A stretch of DNA of 64,000 bases from Anaerostipes sp. 992a. GTDB lineage: Bacteria; Bacillota; Clostridia; Lachnospirales; Lachnospiraceae. Made by a program: the position numbers and the translations under genes. The notes under the pieces were generated by a model. It ran no database searches. It was not told the origin of the DNA and saw only the letters and a list, made by a program, of their open reading frames with translations. This document shows, one piece after another, positions 29,914 through 38,668 of the stretch. The stretch covers positions 372,001-436,000 of the forward strand of contig NZ_MJIG01000004.1 of NCBI RefSeq assembly GCF_001940245.1. Direction: 5' to 3'. The stretch's first letter is position 1. Every line of letters starts with the position of its first letter.

Positions 29914-29974
29914 TTGTCAGATTCCTATTATAGAAATCCGCCTTTCTTCTTTTTCAGATTTTATATCTTTTAGA

Positions 29975-30199
29975 CTAACGTCCCATCTGATCCTGTCTGG
30001 ACATTTCTTCTTCCTGTCTACGGATCATCTTACGAACCATTTCTCCACCAACAGAACCAGCCTGTGCTGTTGTCAGATGTCCATTGTATCCTTCTTTTAA
30101 ATCAACACCAATTTCGTTGGCTACTTCAAATTTAAATCTGTCTAATGCACCTTTTGCTTCTGGTACTTCTACTCTGTTTGAACTTGAATTACTTGTCAT
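29975..30199 (-). CDS. Small acid-soluble spore protein, alpha/beta type
   Basis: Coats and protects spore DNA. The 74-residue protein has the two family signatures: FKFEVANEIGVDL, containing the germination-protease site, and GHLTTAQAGSVGGEMVRKMI. AAGGAGG precedes the ATG. It shows the organism forms endospores. Confidence 0.95.
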   Translation of the reverse strand: MTSNSSSNRVEVPEAKGALDRFKFEVANEIGVDLKEGYNGHLTTAQAGSVGGEMVRKMIRRQEEEMSRQDQMGR

Positions 30200-30241
30200 T
30201 CTTTTTTCCTCCTTGAATGTGTTTATTTTTTGTTACACTCT

Positions 30242-30268
30242 TATTATGTGTGGTTTCCGACAAAATAC
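30242..30268 (-). promoter_or_regulatory. Possible sigma-G/F promoter of the SASP gene
   Basis: A CATAATA -10 fits the forespore consensus CATNNTA; a GTATT element lies 15 bases upstream. Alpha/beta SASP genes are sigma-G-dependent in studied species, which fits. Confidence 0.45.
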
Positions 30269-30343
30269 TCTGAGAATTTTTTCTTAAAATGACAAATTAT
30301 TGAACAACGCAGACAATCATGTATTCCAGAAATTTCTTATGAA

Positions 30344-30379
30344 CAAAAAAAGACACAATCTTTTGATCATGTCTTTTTT
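30344..30379. terminator. Terminator behind the 33-residue membrane peptide gene
   Basis: Arms AAAAAAGACA/TGTCTTTTTT around a 16-base loop, 30 bases behind the small gene. Confidence 0.75.
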
Positions 30380-30408
30380 CGTTCCTTTCTTTCTGCCGCG
30401 CACAACAA

Positions 30409-30510
30409 TTAAAATAATCCGATTTCCATAAATGCACCTGCAAAAGAAACGATTGCCAAGGCACATAGGGCGAGAACCAAAACCCCTTTGTTTCCTGTCA
30501 CATCACCCAT
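30409..30510 (-). CDS. Small single-span membrane peptide (33 residues)
   Basis: Starts MGDVTGNKG, then an almost unbroken hydrophobic helix VLVLALCALAIVSFAGAF and ends EIGLF. A strong AGGAGG lies 7 bases before the ATG and a terminator follows, so the unit is well formed. No family recognised. It may be a membrane-protein regulator or a sporulation peptide; it lies between the SASP and acylphosphatase genes. Confidence 0.7.
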   Translation of the reverse strand: MGDVTGNKGVLVLALCALAIVSFAGAFMEIGLF

Positions 30511-30681
30511 GTTGATTCCTCCTATTCACTTTTCAAATAAATCATATCTTTTTGTATCTGATATTATTGTATCACTTTTTATACAATAGTAAAGCCCTTT
30601 TCAGCATTTTACACAAAGATATAATAAAATAAAGTTTCTCGCTTGTTTAATATCACTTTTCGCGTCCATCTCTTAATATAA

Positions 30682-30960
30682 TTAATAAGTAACCCGAAAA
30701 TCCGACTCACCTTCTTTTATCGGAATAGCGCTTACCTTCAATTCATCAATTCTGATAAAACGATGACCATGCTCCATCCCATACAAGAAGTTTTCAATCT
30801 GCTCTTCCGTACCCTGCACCTGCACTGTAACGCTTCCATCATATTCATTGCGGACCCATCCGGTCAATTTAAATTTACTGCCCTGCATCTGCGCCCAGTA
30901 CCGAAAACCTACACCCTGTACTCTTCCATAGTAATGACACTCTACCCTTTTTTTCTTCAT
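30682..30960 (-). CDS. acyP: Acylphosphatase
   Basis: Hydrolyses acyl phosphates. The catalytic arginine is in GRVQGVGFRYW and the asparagine in GWVRNEYDGSV; 92 residues is the normal size. It lies 24 bases behind recG and is probably co-transcribed. The enzyme may act on acetyl phosphate made by Pta. Confidence 0.95.
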   Translation of the reverse strand: MKKKRVECHYYGRVQGVGFRYWAQMQGSKFKLTGWVRNEYDGSVTVQVQGTEEQIENFLYGMEHGHRFIRIDELKVSAIPIKEGESDFRVTY

Positions 30961-30984
30961 GCACTTCTCCTCCTATTATGAGCC

Positions 30985-33015
30985 TCACAGCTGCAGTGCC
31001 AGCTCCAGCTGTTTTTTCAACCGTTCATTTTTTAAATTACGAAAAGAAAATCCCTGTTCTATGAGCATATGGATGGAATCACTGGCCATCTTCAGCAGAT
31101 CTGCATGCTGATAAATATCCGCCAGTACAAAATCCATCATCCCACTTTGACGGATGCCAAAGAAATCTCCCGGCCCCCGTAATTTTAAATCCTCATTGGC
31201 AATGTAAAAACCATCATTGGATTGATTTAATATCTCCAGACGCTTCTTGGTGTCCTCATTATCCTTCCCGCTAATGAAGATGCAATAGGACTGGTGTCCA
31301 CCTCTTCCTATACGCCCTCTCAGCTGATGAAGCTGAGCAAGCCCAAATCGCTCTGCATTTTCCACCATCATAACCGTTGCATTTGGAACATTGATTCCTA
31401 CTTCAATAACTGTCGTAGATACCAATACATCGATGTTTCCCTTTGAAAAATCATCCATGATCTGATTTTTCAAGGCCGGCTTCATTTTTCCATTGAGACA
31501 CTCAATACGCATAGATGGTGGCAGATTTTGCTTTAAGATCTTTGTATATTCTACCACATTTTCTGCTTCCACATTCTCGCTTTCTTCTACCATTGGACAG
31601 ATAACATAGGCCTGTCTTCCCATCCGCACCTGCTTTTCAATAAAGCGATAGGCCTGTGGACGATATCCCGTATTGACCACACAGTTTTTAATGGGCAGTC
31701 GATCAGATGGAAGCTCATCAATGATGGAAACATCCAGATCGCCATACATGATCAGTGCCAGTGTTCTCGGAATGGGCGTAGCACTCATGACCAATACATG
31801 TGGCTCTAATCCCTTTTGATACAGTGCCTCCCTCTGCTTTACTCCAAATCGATGCTGTTCGTCGGTGATCACCAACCCAAGGCTATCATATTCTACCTTT
31901 TCCTGGATCAATGCATGCGTTCCAATGACAATGTCCAGCTGATGTGCTTTTAATCTGGCATATAGTTCCTTTTTTTCTTTTGCCTTCATAGATCCTGTAA
32001 GAAGACCAATTCTCACATCATACGGTGTCAAAAGCTGTACAAAGGTCTCATAGTGCTGTTTTGCCAAAACTTCCGTCGGCGCCATCAATGCTCCCTGATA
32101 GCCATTCTTCGCCGCCATCAATAGCAAGATTACAGCCAAAATAGTCTTTCCAGAACCTACATCCCCCTGAACCAGACGATTCATGGCCTTTTCTCCCGTC
32201 AGATCCTTTTTCATTTCATCCAGAGCCCTCTTCTGCGCTCCCGTTAGTTCATATGGAAGATGCGCAATAAAATCTCTACTTTCTTTCGTATCGTAAATCG
32301 GGTACTGGTTTTTGATCATTCCAGTCTGTTCTTTCAGCATCTGCATGGCAGCGAGAAAGATAAAAAACTCATCAAAAATCAACCGTTTTTTCGCCTCTAT
32401 CACTGCTTCTTTTTCCACGGGAAAATGCACCTGACACAGAGCCTCTCCATATGGTTTCAGCTGATATCGCTGTATGATGCTTTCCGGCAGATATTCTTCT
32501 GCCTGCTGCATATAATCTACCGTCTGCTGCATTGCTTTTGTCACCATTTTATTGGTGAGCCCTCTGGATAATGGGTATACCGGCTGAAGATTCTTCTGCT
32601 GTTCTTTATACTGCTCTTTGGTATAACATTCCGGATGCTCCATGACCAGTCTTCCATTCTTCATCACTGGAGTTCCAACAAAAATATAATGTTCTCCCTG
32701 ATGAAGCTGTTTTCGCATATAAGGCATATTATACCAGGTAAGACCCAGACTGCCAGAATAATCCCTGATATTACATGTTGTAATTTTTAATCCTCTGATC
32801 TGCCGATAAGCAAGTGCCGTTGTTATCATCCCAAAAACAGCAATGCGGATACCTGGCTGGGCATCCGCAATACAAACTGGTTCGTCATAGGTCAGATAAT
32901 ACCGTGGGTATAACGTCACAAGGTCATCAATCGTATCGATTCCTCCATGATGGAATACCTGCTCTGTCTTCTCTCCAATTCCTTTCAGAGTACGTATAGA
33001 ATCTGTTCCTTTCAT
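30985..33015 (-). CDS. recG: ATP-dependent DNA helicase RecG
   Basis: Branch-migrating helicase that remodels stalled forks. The N-terminal wedge OB domain is followed by SF2 motifs: GDVGSGKTILAVILL (I), DEQHRFGVKQ (II), MSATPIPRT (III) and HQLRGRIGRG (VI). 676 residues. It follows the DAK2 gene by 5 bases. Confidence 0.96.
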   Translation of the reverse strand: MKGTDSIRTLKGIGEKTEQVFHHGGIDTIDDLVTLYPRYYLTYDEPVCIADAQPGIRIAVFGMITTALAYRQIRGLKITTCNIRDYSGSLGLTWYNMPYMRKQLHQGEHYIFVGTPVMKNGRLVMEHPECYTKEQYKEQQKNLQPVYPLSRGLTNKMVTKAMQQTVDYMQQAEEYLPESIIQRYQLKPYGEALCQVHFPVEKEAVIEAKKRLIFDEFFIFLAAMQMLKEQTGMIKNQYPIYDTKESRDFIAHLPYELTGAQKRALDEMKKDLTGEKAMNRLVQGDVGSGKTILAVILLLMAAKNGYQGALMAPTEVLAKQHYETFVQLLTPYDVRIGLLTGSMKAKEKKELYARLKAHQLDIVIGTHALIQEKVEYDSLGLVITDEQHRFGVKQREALYQKGLEPHVLVMSATPIPRTLALIMYGDLDVSIIDELPSDRLPIKNCVVNTGYRPQAYRFIEKQVRMGRQAYVICPMVEESENVEAENVVEYTKILKQNLPPSMRIECLNGKMKPALKNQIMDDFSKGNIDVLVSTTVIEVGINVPNATVMMVENAERFGLAQLHQLRGRIGRGGHQSYCIFISGKDNEDTKKRLEILNQSNDGFYIANEDLKLRGPGDFFGIRQSGMMDFVLADIYQHADLLKMASDSIHMLIEQGFSFRNLKNERLKKQLELALQL

Positions 33016-33020
33016 ATTCT

Positions 33021-34673
33021 TTACTCTACAGATAAGACATAGTAGTAAATTGGCTGTCCACCTTCCTGCAGCTCTACATCACAATCTGGGAATTCTTCTT
33101 CCAATGCTTCTACTAATCCCTCTGCTTCCTCTTCCTTCACATCCTGCCCATAGTATACACTGATCAGCTCGCTATCCTCATCCACCATGGTCTGCAGCAA
33201 TTCAATCGTAGTTTTTTCCACATCACTTCCAACTGCCTGAATTCCATCGTCATCAATTCCCATAATATCATTGATCTTAATCTCTTTTCCGTCAATGGAT
33301 GTGTCACGAACAGCATAGGTTACCTGTCCTGTCTTCACATCTTCCATTGCTTCCGTCATTCCTTCTTCATTCTCAGATGCTTCTGCCTCTGGTACATAGG
33401 CGATAACCGCTGCAATTCCCTGCGGAACGGTCTTTGTCGGAATCACGATGATCTCTTTATCCTCTACCAGATCTCTCGCCTGTTCCGCAGCCAGGATAAT
33501 GTTTTTATTATTTGGCAGGATAAAGATATGATCTGCATTGACCTGATCAATGGCATTCAACATATCCTCGGTACTTGGATTCATAGTCTGACCGCCTTCA
33601 ATGAGATAATCGACGCCCAGTCCTTTAAAAATCTCATTCATTCCTTCTCCGACGGAAACGGCAATAAATCCTATATCCTTTCTTTCTTCCTCTTGTTGCT
33701 GCTGTGCAATCTTAGATGCATCCTTGATCAGCTTCTCTTCATGCTCCAGACGCATATTATCCACCTTCATGTTGGTCATAGAACCATATTCCAGTGCTTT
33801 TTCAAATGCCTGTCCCGGATGATTGGTGTGTACATGCACTTTGACAATCTCATCATCTGCAACGACTACAATGGAATCACCAATGGAAGTCAGAAAACCT
33901 TTCAGTTCTTTTTCTTCTTTTTCTCCAAATTTCTTTTCCAGTAAAATGATAAATTCCGTACAATACCCAAATTTTATATCTGCAGTGGAAATTTCTCCTC
34001 CGGAGCTTTGTGCCGCAGCAGATGATGCCTTCTTTATAACCGGAATCTCCACATCAATTTCTTTTCCTGTGAAAGCATCATAAGCTCCCTTTAATACTTC
34101 CACCAGACCCTGTCCACCAGAGTCTACGACTCCTGCTTCCTTCAAAACCGGAAGCATATCCTGTGTCTTTGCAAGAATCTCTTCTGCTGCTTCCAACACC
34201 CTCTGGCAAAAGGTATCGATATCATCTGTTTCCTGTGCTGCCTCCTGTGCCTTTTCTGCAGTCACTCTTGCAACTGTAAGGATTGTTCCTTCTTTTGGTT
34301 TCATAACCGCTTTATAAGCAGTCTGGACCGCATGATCAAATCCTTCTGATAATTTCTCTGTTGTCAGCTCTTCCTCATCAGCAATCGCTCTTGTAAATCC
34401 ACGGAATAACTGGGATAAAATAACACCAGAGTTTCCACGTGCTCCTCTTAAGGAGCCTCCTGAAATAGCCTTTGCCAATTCCTTCATCGTTGGTTCTTCC
34501 AACGTTCCAACTTCCTTTGCTGCAGCCATAATCGTAAGTGACATATTCGTTCCGGTATCTCCATCCGGTACCGGAAATACATTTAATTCGTTAATATATT
34601 CTTTATTGGCTTCAATTCGTTTTGCCCCGCCTAAAAACATTTTCTGCAGAGTGCTGGCATTTATCTGATTCAT
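33021..34673 (-). CDS. fakA: DAK2-domain kinase YloV/FakA
   Basis: ATP-binding subunit of the fatty-acid kinase, which phosphorylates fatty acids held by a FakB partner. The N-terminal DhaL/DAK2 domain has NVFPVPDGDTGTNMSLT and GARGNSGVILSQLFRG; a middle domain and a C-terminal domain complete 550 residues. Gene order Asp23-yloV-recG matches Bacillus yloU-yloV-recG. No fakB gene is in the window. Confidence 0.92.
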   Translation of the reverse strand: MNQINASTLQKMFLGGAKRIEANKEYINELNVFPVPDGDTGTNMSLTIMAAAKEVGTLEEPTMKELAKAISGGSLRGARGNSGVILSQLFRGFTRAIADEEELTTEKLSEGFDHAVQTAYKAVMKPKEGTILTVARVTAEKAQEAAQETDDIDTFCQRVLEAAEEILAKTQDMLPVLKEAGVVDSGGQGLVEVLKGAYDAFTGKEIDVEIPVIKKASSAAAQSSGGEISTADIKFGYCTEFIILLEKKFGEKEEKELKGFLTSIGDSIVVVADDEIVKVHVHTNHPGQAFEKALEYGSMTNMKVDNMRLEHEEKLIKDASKIAQQQQEEERKDIGFIAVSVGEGMNEIFKGLGVDYLIEGGQTMNPSTEDMLNAIDQVNADHIFILPNNKNIILAAEQARDLVEDKEIIVIPTKTVPQGIAAVIAYVPEAEASENEEGMTEAMEDVKTGQVTYAVRDTSIDGKEIKINDIMGIDDDGIQAVGSDVEKTTIELLQTMVDEDSELISVYYGQDVKEEEAEGLVEALEEEFPDCDVELQEGGQPIYYYVLSVE

Positions 34674-34697
34674 TGTTAAAACTTTCCTCCTTCATCC

Positions 34698-35054
34698 TTA
34701 ATCGAGCGTACGCACTCCCTCAACGTAAATATTAATCTTCTCAACATCCAGACCAGTAAACTGCTCAATCTTATAGGTAACAGTATCAATCAAGTTTTCT
34801 GCCACAACTGCAATGCTGACACCATATGCAACAATGATATGAAAATCAATGGTTATTTTATTATCTTTAATTACAGCCCTTACCCCTTTCTTCACATGCT
34901 CTCTGGTTAACAGGTCTGCAATCCCTTCCTTCATATTCACGCTTGCCATTCCGACAATCCCAAAACATTCCAACGCACAAATACCTGCGTACTTGGCCAG
35001 CACATTTGTCTCTATGCTGATTTGCCCTTTGTCCGTATTCATATGTCCTTTCAT
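34698..35054 (-). CDS. Asp23/Gls24 family protein (YloU)
   Basis: A 118-residue alkaline-shock type protein with two alternating beta/alpha repeats (GQISIETNVLAKYAGICALE; IDFHIIVAYGVSIAVVAENL). Members form cytoplasmic membrane-associated scaffolds in wall stress. I use the ATG of MKGHMN, with GGAGG 8 bases upstream. First gene of the yloU-yloV-recG-acyP unit. Confidence 0.88.
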   Translation of the reverse strand: MKGHMNTDKGQISIETNVLAKYAGICALECFGIVGMASVNMKEGIADLLTREHVKKGVRAVIKDNKITIDFHIIVAYGVSIAVVAENLIDTVTYKIEQFTGLDVEKINIYVEGVRTLD

Positions 35055-35087
35055 ACGCATTACCTCCAATTATCCTTGTTACTGCTT

Positions 35088-35117
35088 ATTATGAAAAAAT
35101 AACTCTCTTTTCATAAT
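35088..35117. promoter_or_regulatory. Perfect 10-base inverted repeat upstream of the Asp23 gene
   Basis: ATTATGAAAA and TTTTCATAAT face each other over 10 bases, in the 5' leader of the Asp23-type gene. It could be an operator or a leader hairpin; it lacks a T-run for termination toward the gene. Confidence 0.5.
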
Positions 35118-35175
35118 AAATACACATAATCAGTTTATATTATACTATAAGTCACAAAAAATGAAAACATTTTTC

Positions 35176-35204
35176 TTGACAGTCCATTCCTGGAGTTCTA
35201 AAAT
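35176..35204 (+). promoter_or_regulatory. Promoter of the acyltransferase gene
   Basis: A perfect TTGACA, 17-base spacer and TAAAAT, 24 bases before the start codon. Confidence 0.7.
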
Positions 35205-35227
35205 ACTAAAATTAGGAGGAGATTTAC

Positions 35228-36232
35228 ATGCAGCAATCGAATAAAAAAATACGAGATTCATTTTTTGACAACTACAAAGCCTTATTGATTCTATGTGTGG
35301 TTGTCGGACACTTTCTAGACCATTTTACCAGTGATTTTCGAATCGCCGAGATCCTAAGGATCTATATTTATTTTTTCCATATTCCGGCCTTTTCTTTCAT
35401 ATCCGGATATTTTGCCAGAAAAAATAATTTTCAGTTATTAATCCAAAAGCTACTTGTTCCTTATATTATATTTCAAGTTATTTATTACATCATGTACACT
35501 GGAATCGGGCACGACGTCGAATTCACACTACTATCCCCATTCTTCACCTTATGGTATTTACTGGCACTTTTTGTTTGGAGACTCGTCATTGATCCATTAA
35601 GCAAATGGAAGCACCTTCTTCCGATTTCTGTTATCGGAAGTGTTATGATCGGTTTCTTTCCAGAATGTGGTGATATTATCAGCCTTTCAAGAATCGTTGC
35701 TTTTTTCCCATTTTTTGTTATGGGCCATCAATTTAATAAGAAAAAGTTTGATCAGATTACCAACAACGACCTATTCCGGTCCGCTTCTTTTGTTCTTTTA
35801 GCATCCCTGTTCATTTTTATATATGAAAGAAGCAATCTGTTCGAAATTCCTGTTTTAAACTGTCAGGATTCTTATGCTGTACTGGGACAGGCGAATACCG
35901 GTTGGTTGTTCCGTCTGATGTTCATCCTATTTGCAGCATGCCTCATTCTGGCCATCGGAGTGTTGATTCCGAAACAACGGACTCCATACACTTTTCTTGG
36001 TAAATACACCATGCGGGTTTATTTGTGCCACGGACTGGTTTATAAATATCTATCCCTGGGAACCGATGTGCTGGATATTGTAAATGGTCCTGCAGACTTC
36101 ATCATCTATCTGGCTGCCGTTATTCTATTGGCATTCGCCTTATGCTATGTACCTTTAGAAGCATTTTGGGATATGGTGACCAGCATTCCAAAGAAACTGT
36201 TCTTCCAGATGCGCAGGCTTCATAATTTTTAA
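35228..36232 (+). CDS. Acyltransferase-3 family membrane protein
   Basis: A 334-residue protein with about ten membrane helices. The N-terminal DNYKALLILCVVVGHFLDHF carries the conserved histidine of the acyltransferase-3/OatA family, and FFHIPAFSFISGYFARK is the second family motif. Such enzymes acetylate cell-surface sugars. No extracellular SGNH domain is present and no polysaccharide genes flank it, so the acceptor is unknown. GGAGG lies 8 bases before the ATG. Confidence 0.85.
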   Translation: MQQSNKKIRDSFFDNYKALLILCVVVGHFLDHFTSDFRIAEILRIYIYFFHIPAFSFISGYFARKNNFQLLIQKLLVPYIIFQVIYYIMYTGIGHDVEFTLLSPFFTLWYLLALFVWRLVIDPLSKWKHLLPISVIGSVMIGFFPECGDIISLSRIVAFFPFFVMGHQFNKKKFDQITNNDLFRSASFVLLASLFIFIYERSNLFEIPVLNCQDSYAVLGQANTGWLFRLMFILFAACLILAIGVLIPKQRTPYTFLGKYTMRVYLCHGLVYKYLSLGTDVLDIVNGPADFIIYLAAVILLAFALCYVPLEAFWDMVTSIPKKLFFQMRRLHNF

Positions 36233-36241
36233 AATTAACAC

Positions 36242-36270
36242 TTGCTTTTTTCCCTGCCATCTGTTAAGAT
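36242..36270 (+). promoter_or_regulatory. Promoter of rpmB
   Basis: TTGCTT, 17-base spacer, TAAGAT, about 55 bases before rpmB. Confidence 0.5.
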
Positions 36271-36325
36271 GTAATAGTTGTAAGTCCATTTTGGACGATG
36301 AACTTGTATTAAGGAGGTGCATATC

Positions 36326-36511
36326 ATGGCTAAATGTGCAATTTGTCAGAAAGGTGCTCATTTCGGAAACGCAGTGAGTCATTCCCATAGAAAATCTAAT
36401 AAAATGTGGAAATCTAATATTAAATCTGTAAAAGTTAAAGTTAACGGTGCAGCTAAAAAAATGTATGTTTGTACTTCTTGCTTAAAATCAGGAAAAGTGG
36501 AACGTGCATAA
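36326..36511 (+). CDS. rpmB: 50S ribosomal protein L28
   Basis: 61 residues beginning MAKCAICQKGAHFGNAVSHS, with a second pair CTSC near the end: the zinc-binding form of L28. AGGAGGTG lies 6 bases before this ATG; three upstream codons are in frame but not used. A strong terminator follows. Confidence 0.95.
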   Translation: MAKCAICQKGAHFGNAVSHSHRKSNKMWKSNIKSVKVKVNGAAKKMYVCTSCLKSGKVERA

Positions 36512-36530
36512 GAATGAAATGACACATAAA

Positions 36531-36587
36531 GGAGCTGTTGCCCGAAAGGAAATTTCTTAATTTTCTTTTCCGGCAACAGCTCTTTTT
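36531..36587 (+). terminator. Terminator of rpmB
   Basis: GGAGCTGTTGCC/GGCAACAGCTC hairpin with inner GAAAGGAAA/TTTTCTTTTC pairing, then TTTTT. Confidence 0.85.
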
Positions 36588-36639
36588 CGTTATATAAGAA
36601 ATTCCTTACTTTTTTACATAACAAAAATCATCTGATGCC

Positions 36640-36780
36640 CTAGCGGCAGAAAAACAGATAATATCCCATGGTAAAGCAAATAAGCACACAGGCAACATCG
36701 CACCATTTCCCCGATATCAGATTTCCAATGATAATTCCAACGCCAATAAAGAAAAATGCGAATCCCAGCACTCTTTTCAA
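36640..36780 (-). CDS. Small two-helix membrane protein (46 residues)
   Basis: Begins at TTG with GGAGAG 5 bases upstream. The sequence reads as two hydrophobic helices (FAFFFIGVGIIIGNLI and VACVLICFTMGYYLFF) around a short SGKWCD turn. The alternative frame over the same bases is rich in Trp/His/Arg and unlikely. It lies just behind the terminator of ytfJ. No family recognised beyond small clostridial membrane proteins. Confidence 0.55.
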   Translation of the reverse strand: MKRVLGFAFFFIGVGIIIGNLISGKWCDVACVLICFTMGYYLFFCR

Positions 36781-36809
36781 TGGTGCTCTCCTTTTTCTTT
36801 CTTATAATT

Positions 36810-36850
36810 AAAATATGGGCAGCCACGCCATGTGTGACTGCCCATATTTT
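36810..36850 (-). terminator. Terminator of the ytfI-ytfJ unit
   Basis: Arms AAAATATGGGCAG/CTGCCCATATTTT; the first bases overlap the ytfJ stop codon. Confidence 0.8.
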
Positions 36851-37247
36851 AAAATTCTGCTTCGTCATTTATAATATCTTCTACTTCGTCATCGCTGATG
36901 TCATCATCATTACCACCTTTAAAACGGTCGATCACATCCGGTACCATATCTAAAATCTTGGTTACCGCATCCTGATTCTTAATGTTGACCAACTTCGTAT
37001 GTCCATTCTGAATCACCAGTGCTGCACTCGGACTCATCTTACCTCCAAGTCCTCCACCCTCTTTGCTCTTTTTGCTTGTACCATTGGCCATATTTCCAGC
37101 ACCCATGCCAAATGTCACATCCACCAACGGCACAATGATCACATCATTAATATGGATTGGCTCTCCTACTACCGTCTTACTGGAGAAGAACGCATCCATC
37201 CCCTGAAACAATGAACTTACGGTTGACTGTAAATCTTTATTACTCAT
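36849..37247 (-). CDS. ytfJ: GerW family sporulation protein (YtfJ)
   Basis: A 132-residue protein needed for normal germination in Bacillus (GerW). Family motifs VVGEPIHINDVIIVPLVDVT and a Gly-rich GMGAGN / GGGLGGKMSPSAALVI are present; the C-terminus is acidic. It directly follows the DUF2953 gene, as ytfJ follows ytfI in Bacillus. Confidence 0.92.
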   Translation of the reverse strand: MSNKDLQSTVSSLFQGMDAFFSSKTVVGEPIHINDVIIVPLVDVTFGMGAGNMANGTSKKSKEGGGLGGKMSPSAALVIQNGHTKLVNIKNQDAVTKILDMVPDVIDRFKGGNDDDISDDEVEDIINDEAEF

Positions 37248-37249
37248 AA

Positions 37250-38314
37250 TCAGATTCCTCCTAATACATCTTTTCCTTTTCTATATACCGCTTTCAGCCT
37301 GCGATCAAAGAATATCAGCACCGCCATGCGGACGAAGAAAAACACCCGAATTCTTCCTCTGACCTTTATTCTTCCTTCCAATACCGCCTCTTCAAATTCG
37401 GCCTCAATCCTGCATCGGGGACTAAGTGCCACTCCCGTTGCACACAACAGTCCATAGCTTTGTCCGGTAAGGGCTGGATCCGAAAAGCCATATCGCAGCC
37501 TTCCCCTCCAGCTGGTGGGAAGTATGTAGCATATAGTCTTTTTGATCAGTCCAAACATCTTACGCACCGCATACTGGGATTGGTTCTCATAATAAAAGCG
37601 CTCCAATCTCTCGTACTTATCCGACAGATCTTCCATCTTTTCTTCCAGATTATTATACCATTTTTCCTGCGGTTCCTCCACCGTTTTCTCAGACTCTATG
37701 GCTTTCTCCCATTCTTTTTGCTCCCGCTTTTCCTGTCTTTTTTCCTTCCAGTTCTCCAATAGTCCCTGGACTCTTTCCTTAACACTTTCCTTTTCCTCAG
37801 GGAAGTCTTCCTGGCTCTCCCCATCTACAGTATCCCACGGATACCCCGTTCTATATTCATCCATATGATCTTCCCATGAACTCCATTCCTTGGGCTCATA
37901 TCCTTCCGGAAGATTGGCCCAGGCATCATTATCCCACTCCTCTTCCGAAAATTTAGAAAGATTCCTCTGGTATTTTTCATAAATTTTTCTTCGTCTTTTT
38001 TCTTCCCGCCGTTCCTTCCATCCAAGAATCCGCTGAAGGATCGTAATTTTCTCTTCACTGGTCAGAATGGTAACGCCGAAAATCCTTACCGTATATCGCA
38101 AATCTTTTTCATATTCATAAGCTGCCCGGGCCCGGAATACAATTCCTCCCCAGCTGACCAAAGCTTCCGCCTTCTTTGTTTCTTCAAAACAGCCAGCCAA
38201 CCGATACCTGACAGGTACAAACAACACGGATAAAATCAAAAACAGTGCTACTCCAAGGATGATCAGCAATAGGATCCCTATGACCTTTAAACACAATAGT
38301 ATGATCGAAAGCAT
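37250..38314 (-). CDS. DUF2953 (YtfI) family membrane protein
   Basis: A 354-residue protein anchored by one N-terminal helix (about residues 5-32), then a beta-rich part (VRYRLAGCFEETKKAEALVS), a very acidic low-complexity middle (about 130-240, rich in Glu, Trp and Lys) and a C-terminal beta part with YGFSDPALTGQSYG, the DUF2953 hallmark. Directly precedes ytfJ, as in Bacillus. A sporulation role is implied by the partner, not shown. Confidence 0.8.
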   Translation of the reverse strand: MLSIILLCLKVIGILLLIILGVALFLILSVLFVPVRYRLAGCFEETKKAEALVSWGGIVFRARAAYEYEKDLRYTVRIFGVTILTSEEKITILQRILGWKERREEKRRRKIYEKYQRNLSKFSEEEWDNDAWANLPEGYEPKEWSSWEDHMDEYRTGYPWDTVDGESQEDFPEEKESVKERVQGLLENWKEKRQEKREQKEWEKAIESEKTVEEPQEKWYNNLEEKMEDLSDKYERLERFYYENQSQYAVRKMFGLIKKTICYILPTSWRGRLRYGFSDPALTGQSYGLLCATGVALSPRCRIEAEFEEAVLEGRIKVRGRIRVFFFVRMAVLIFFDRRLKAVYRKGKDVLGGI

Positions 38315-38593
38315 CTAATATCCTCCCTGGTTTTTGTCTGTAATCATATGAGCTACCAGCCCAATCGCTTCTTCTTTTGAACCTGCAATCCCCAATACCT
38401 TTACCGGATGATCCTTATAATATGGCTGCTTCAATTCATAATAACTGTAAATATCATATAAATTGTCTGGATGAGATGCTTCCGCCACACAATATACGGA
38501 GAACACCATCTTCCCCTGCTCCATACGCTCAATGACCCGTTCCTTTTTCTTTGTAAGACTAAGGCCAATGTATAGTTTTTCTGCAAATTCCAT
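38315..38593 (-). CDS. Conserved hypothetical protein (92 residues)
   Basis: No family recognised. It contains KKERVIERMEQGKMVFSVYC and KVLGIAGSKEEAIGLVAHMI and looks like a small alpha/beta cytosolic protein. It abuts ytfI with no gap, so it is probably translated as the first gene of that unit. The clear termination site of pyk lies upstream. Confidence 0.65.
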   Translation of the reverse strand: MEFAEKLYIGLSLTKKKERVIERMEQGKMVFSVYCVAEASHPDNLYDIYSYYELKQPYYKDHPVKVLGIAGSKEEAIGLVAHMITDKNQGGY

Positions 38594-38613
38594 CTCTTCA
38601 CCTTCTTAGCAAA

Positions 38614-38647
38614 AAGAGGATGTAATCTTCATCCATTACATCCTCTT
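38614..38647. terminator. Terminator of pyk
   Basis: Perfect 13-base arms AAGAGGATGTAAT/ATTACATCCTCTT, followed by TTT on the minus strand. Confidence 0.85.
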
Positions 38648-38668
38648 CTCATCTCTTACTTTCTATTC

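Noticed and set aside
36614-36868. 84-codon frame over the small membrane gene
   Set aside because: Unlikely composition; the other frame gives a clean two-helix membrane protein with ribosome site.
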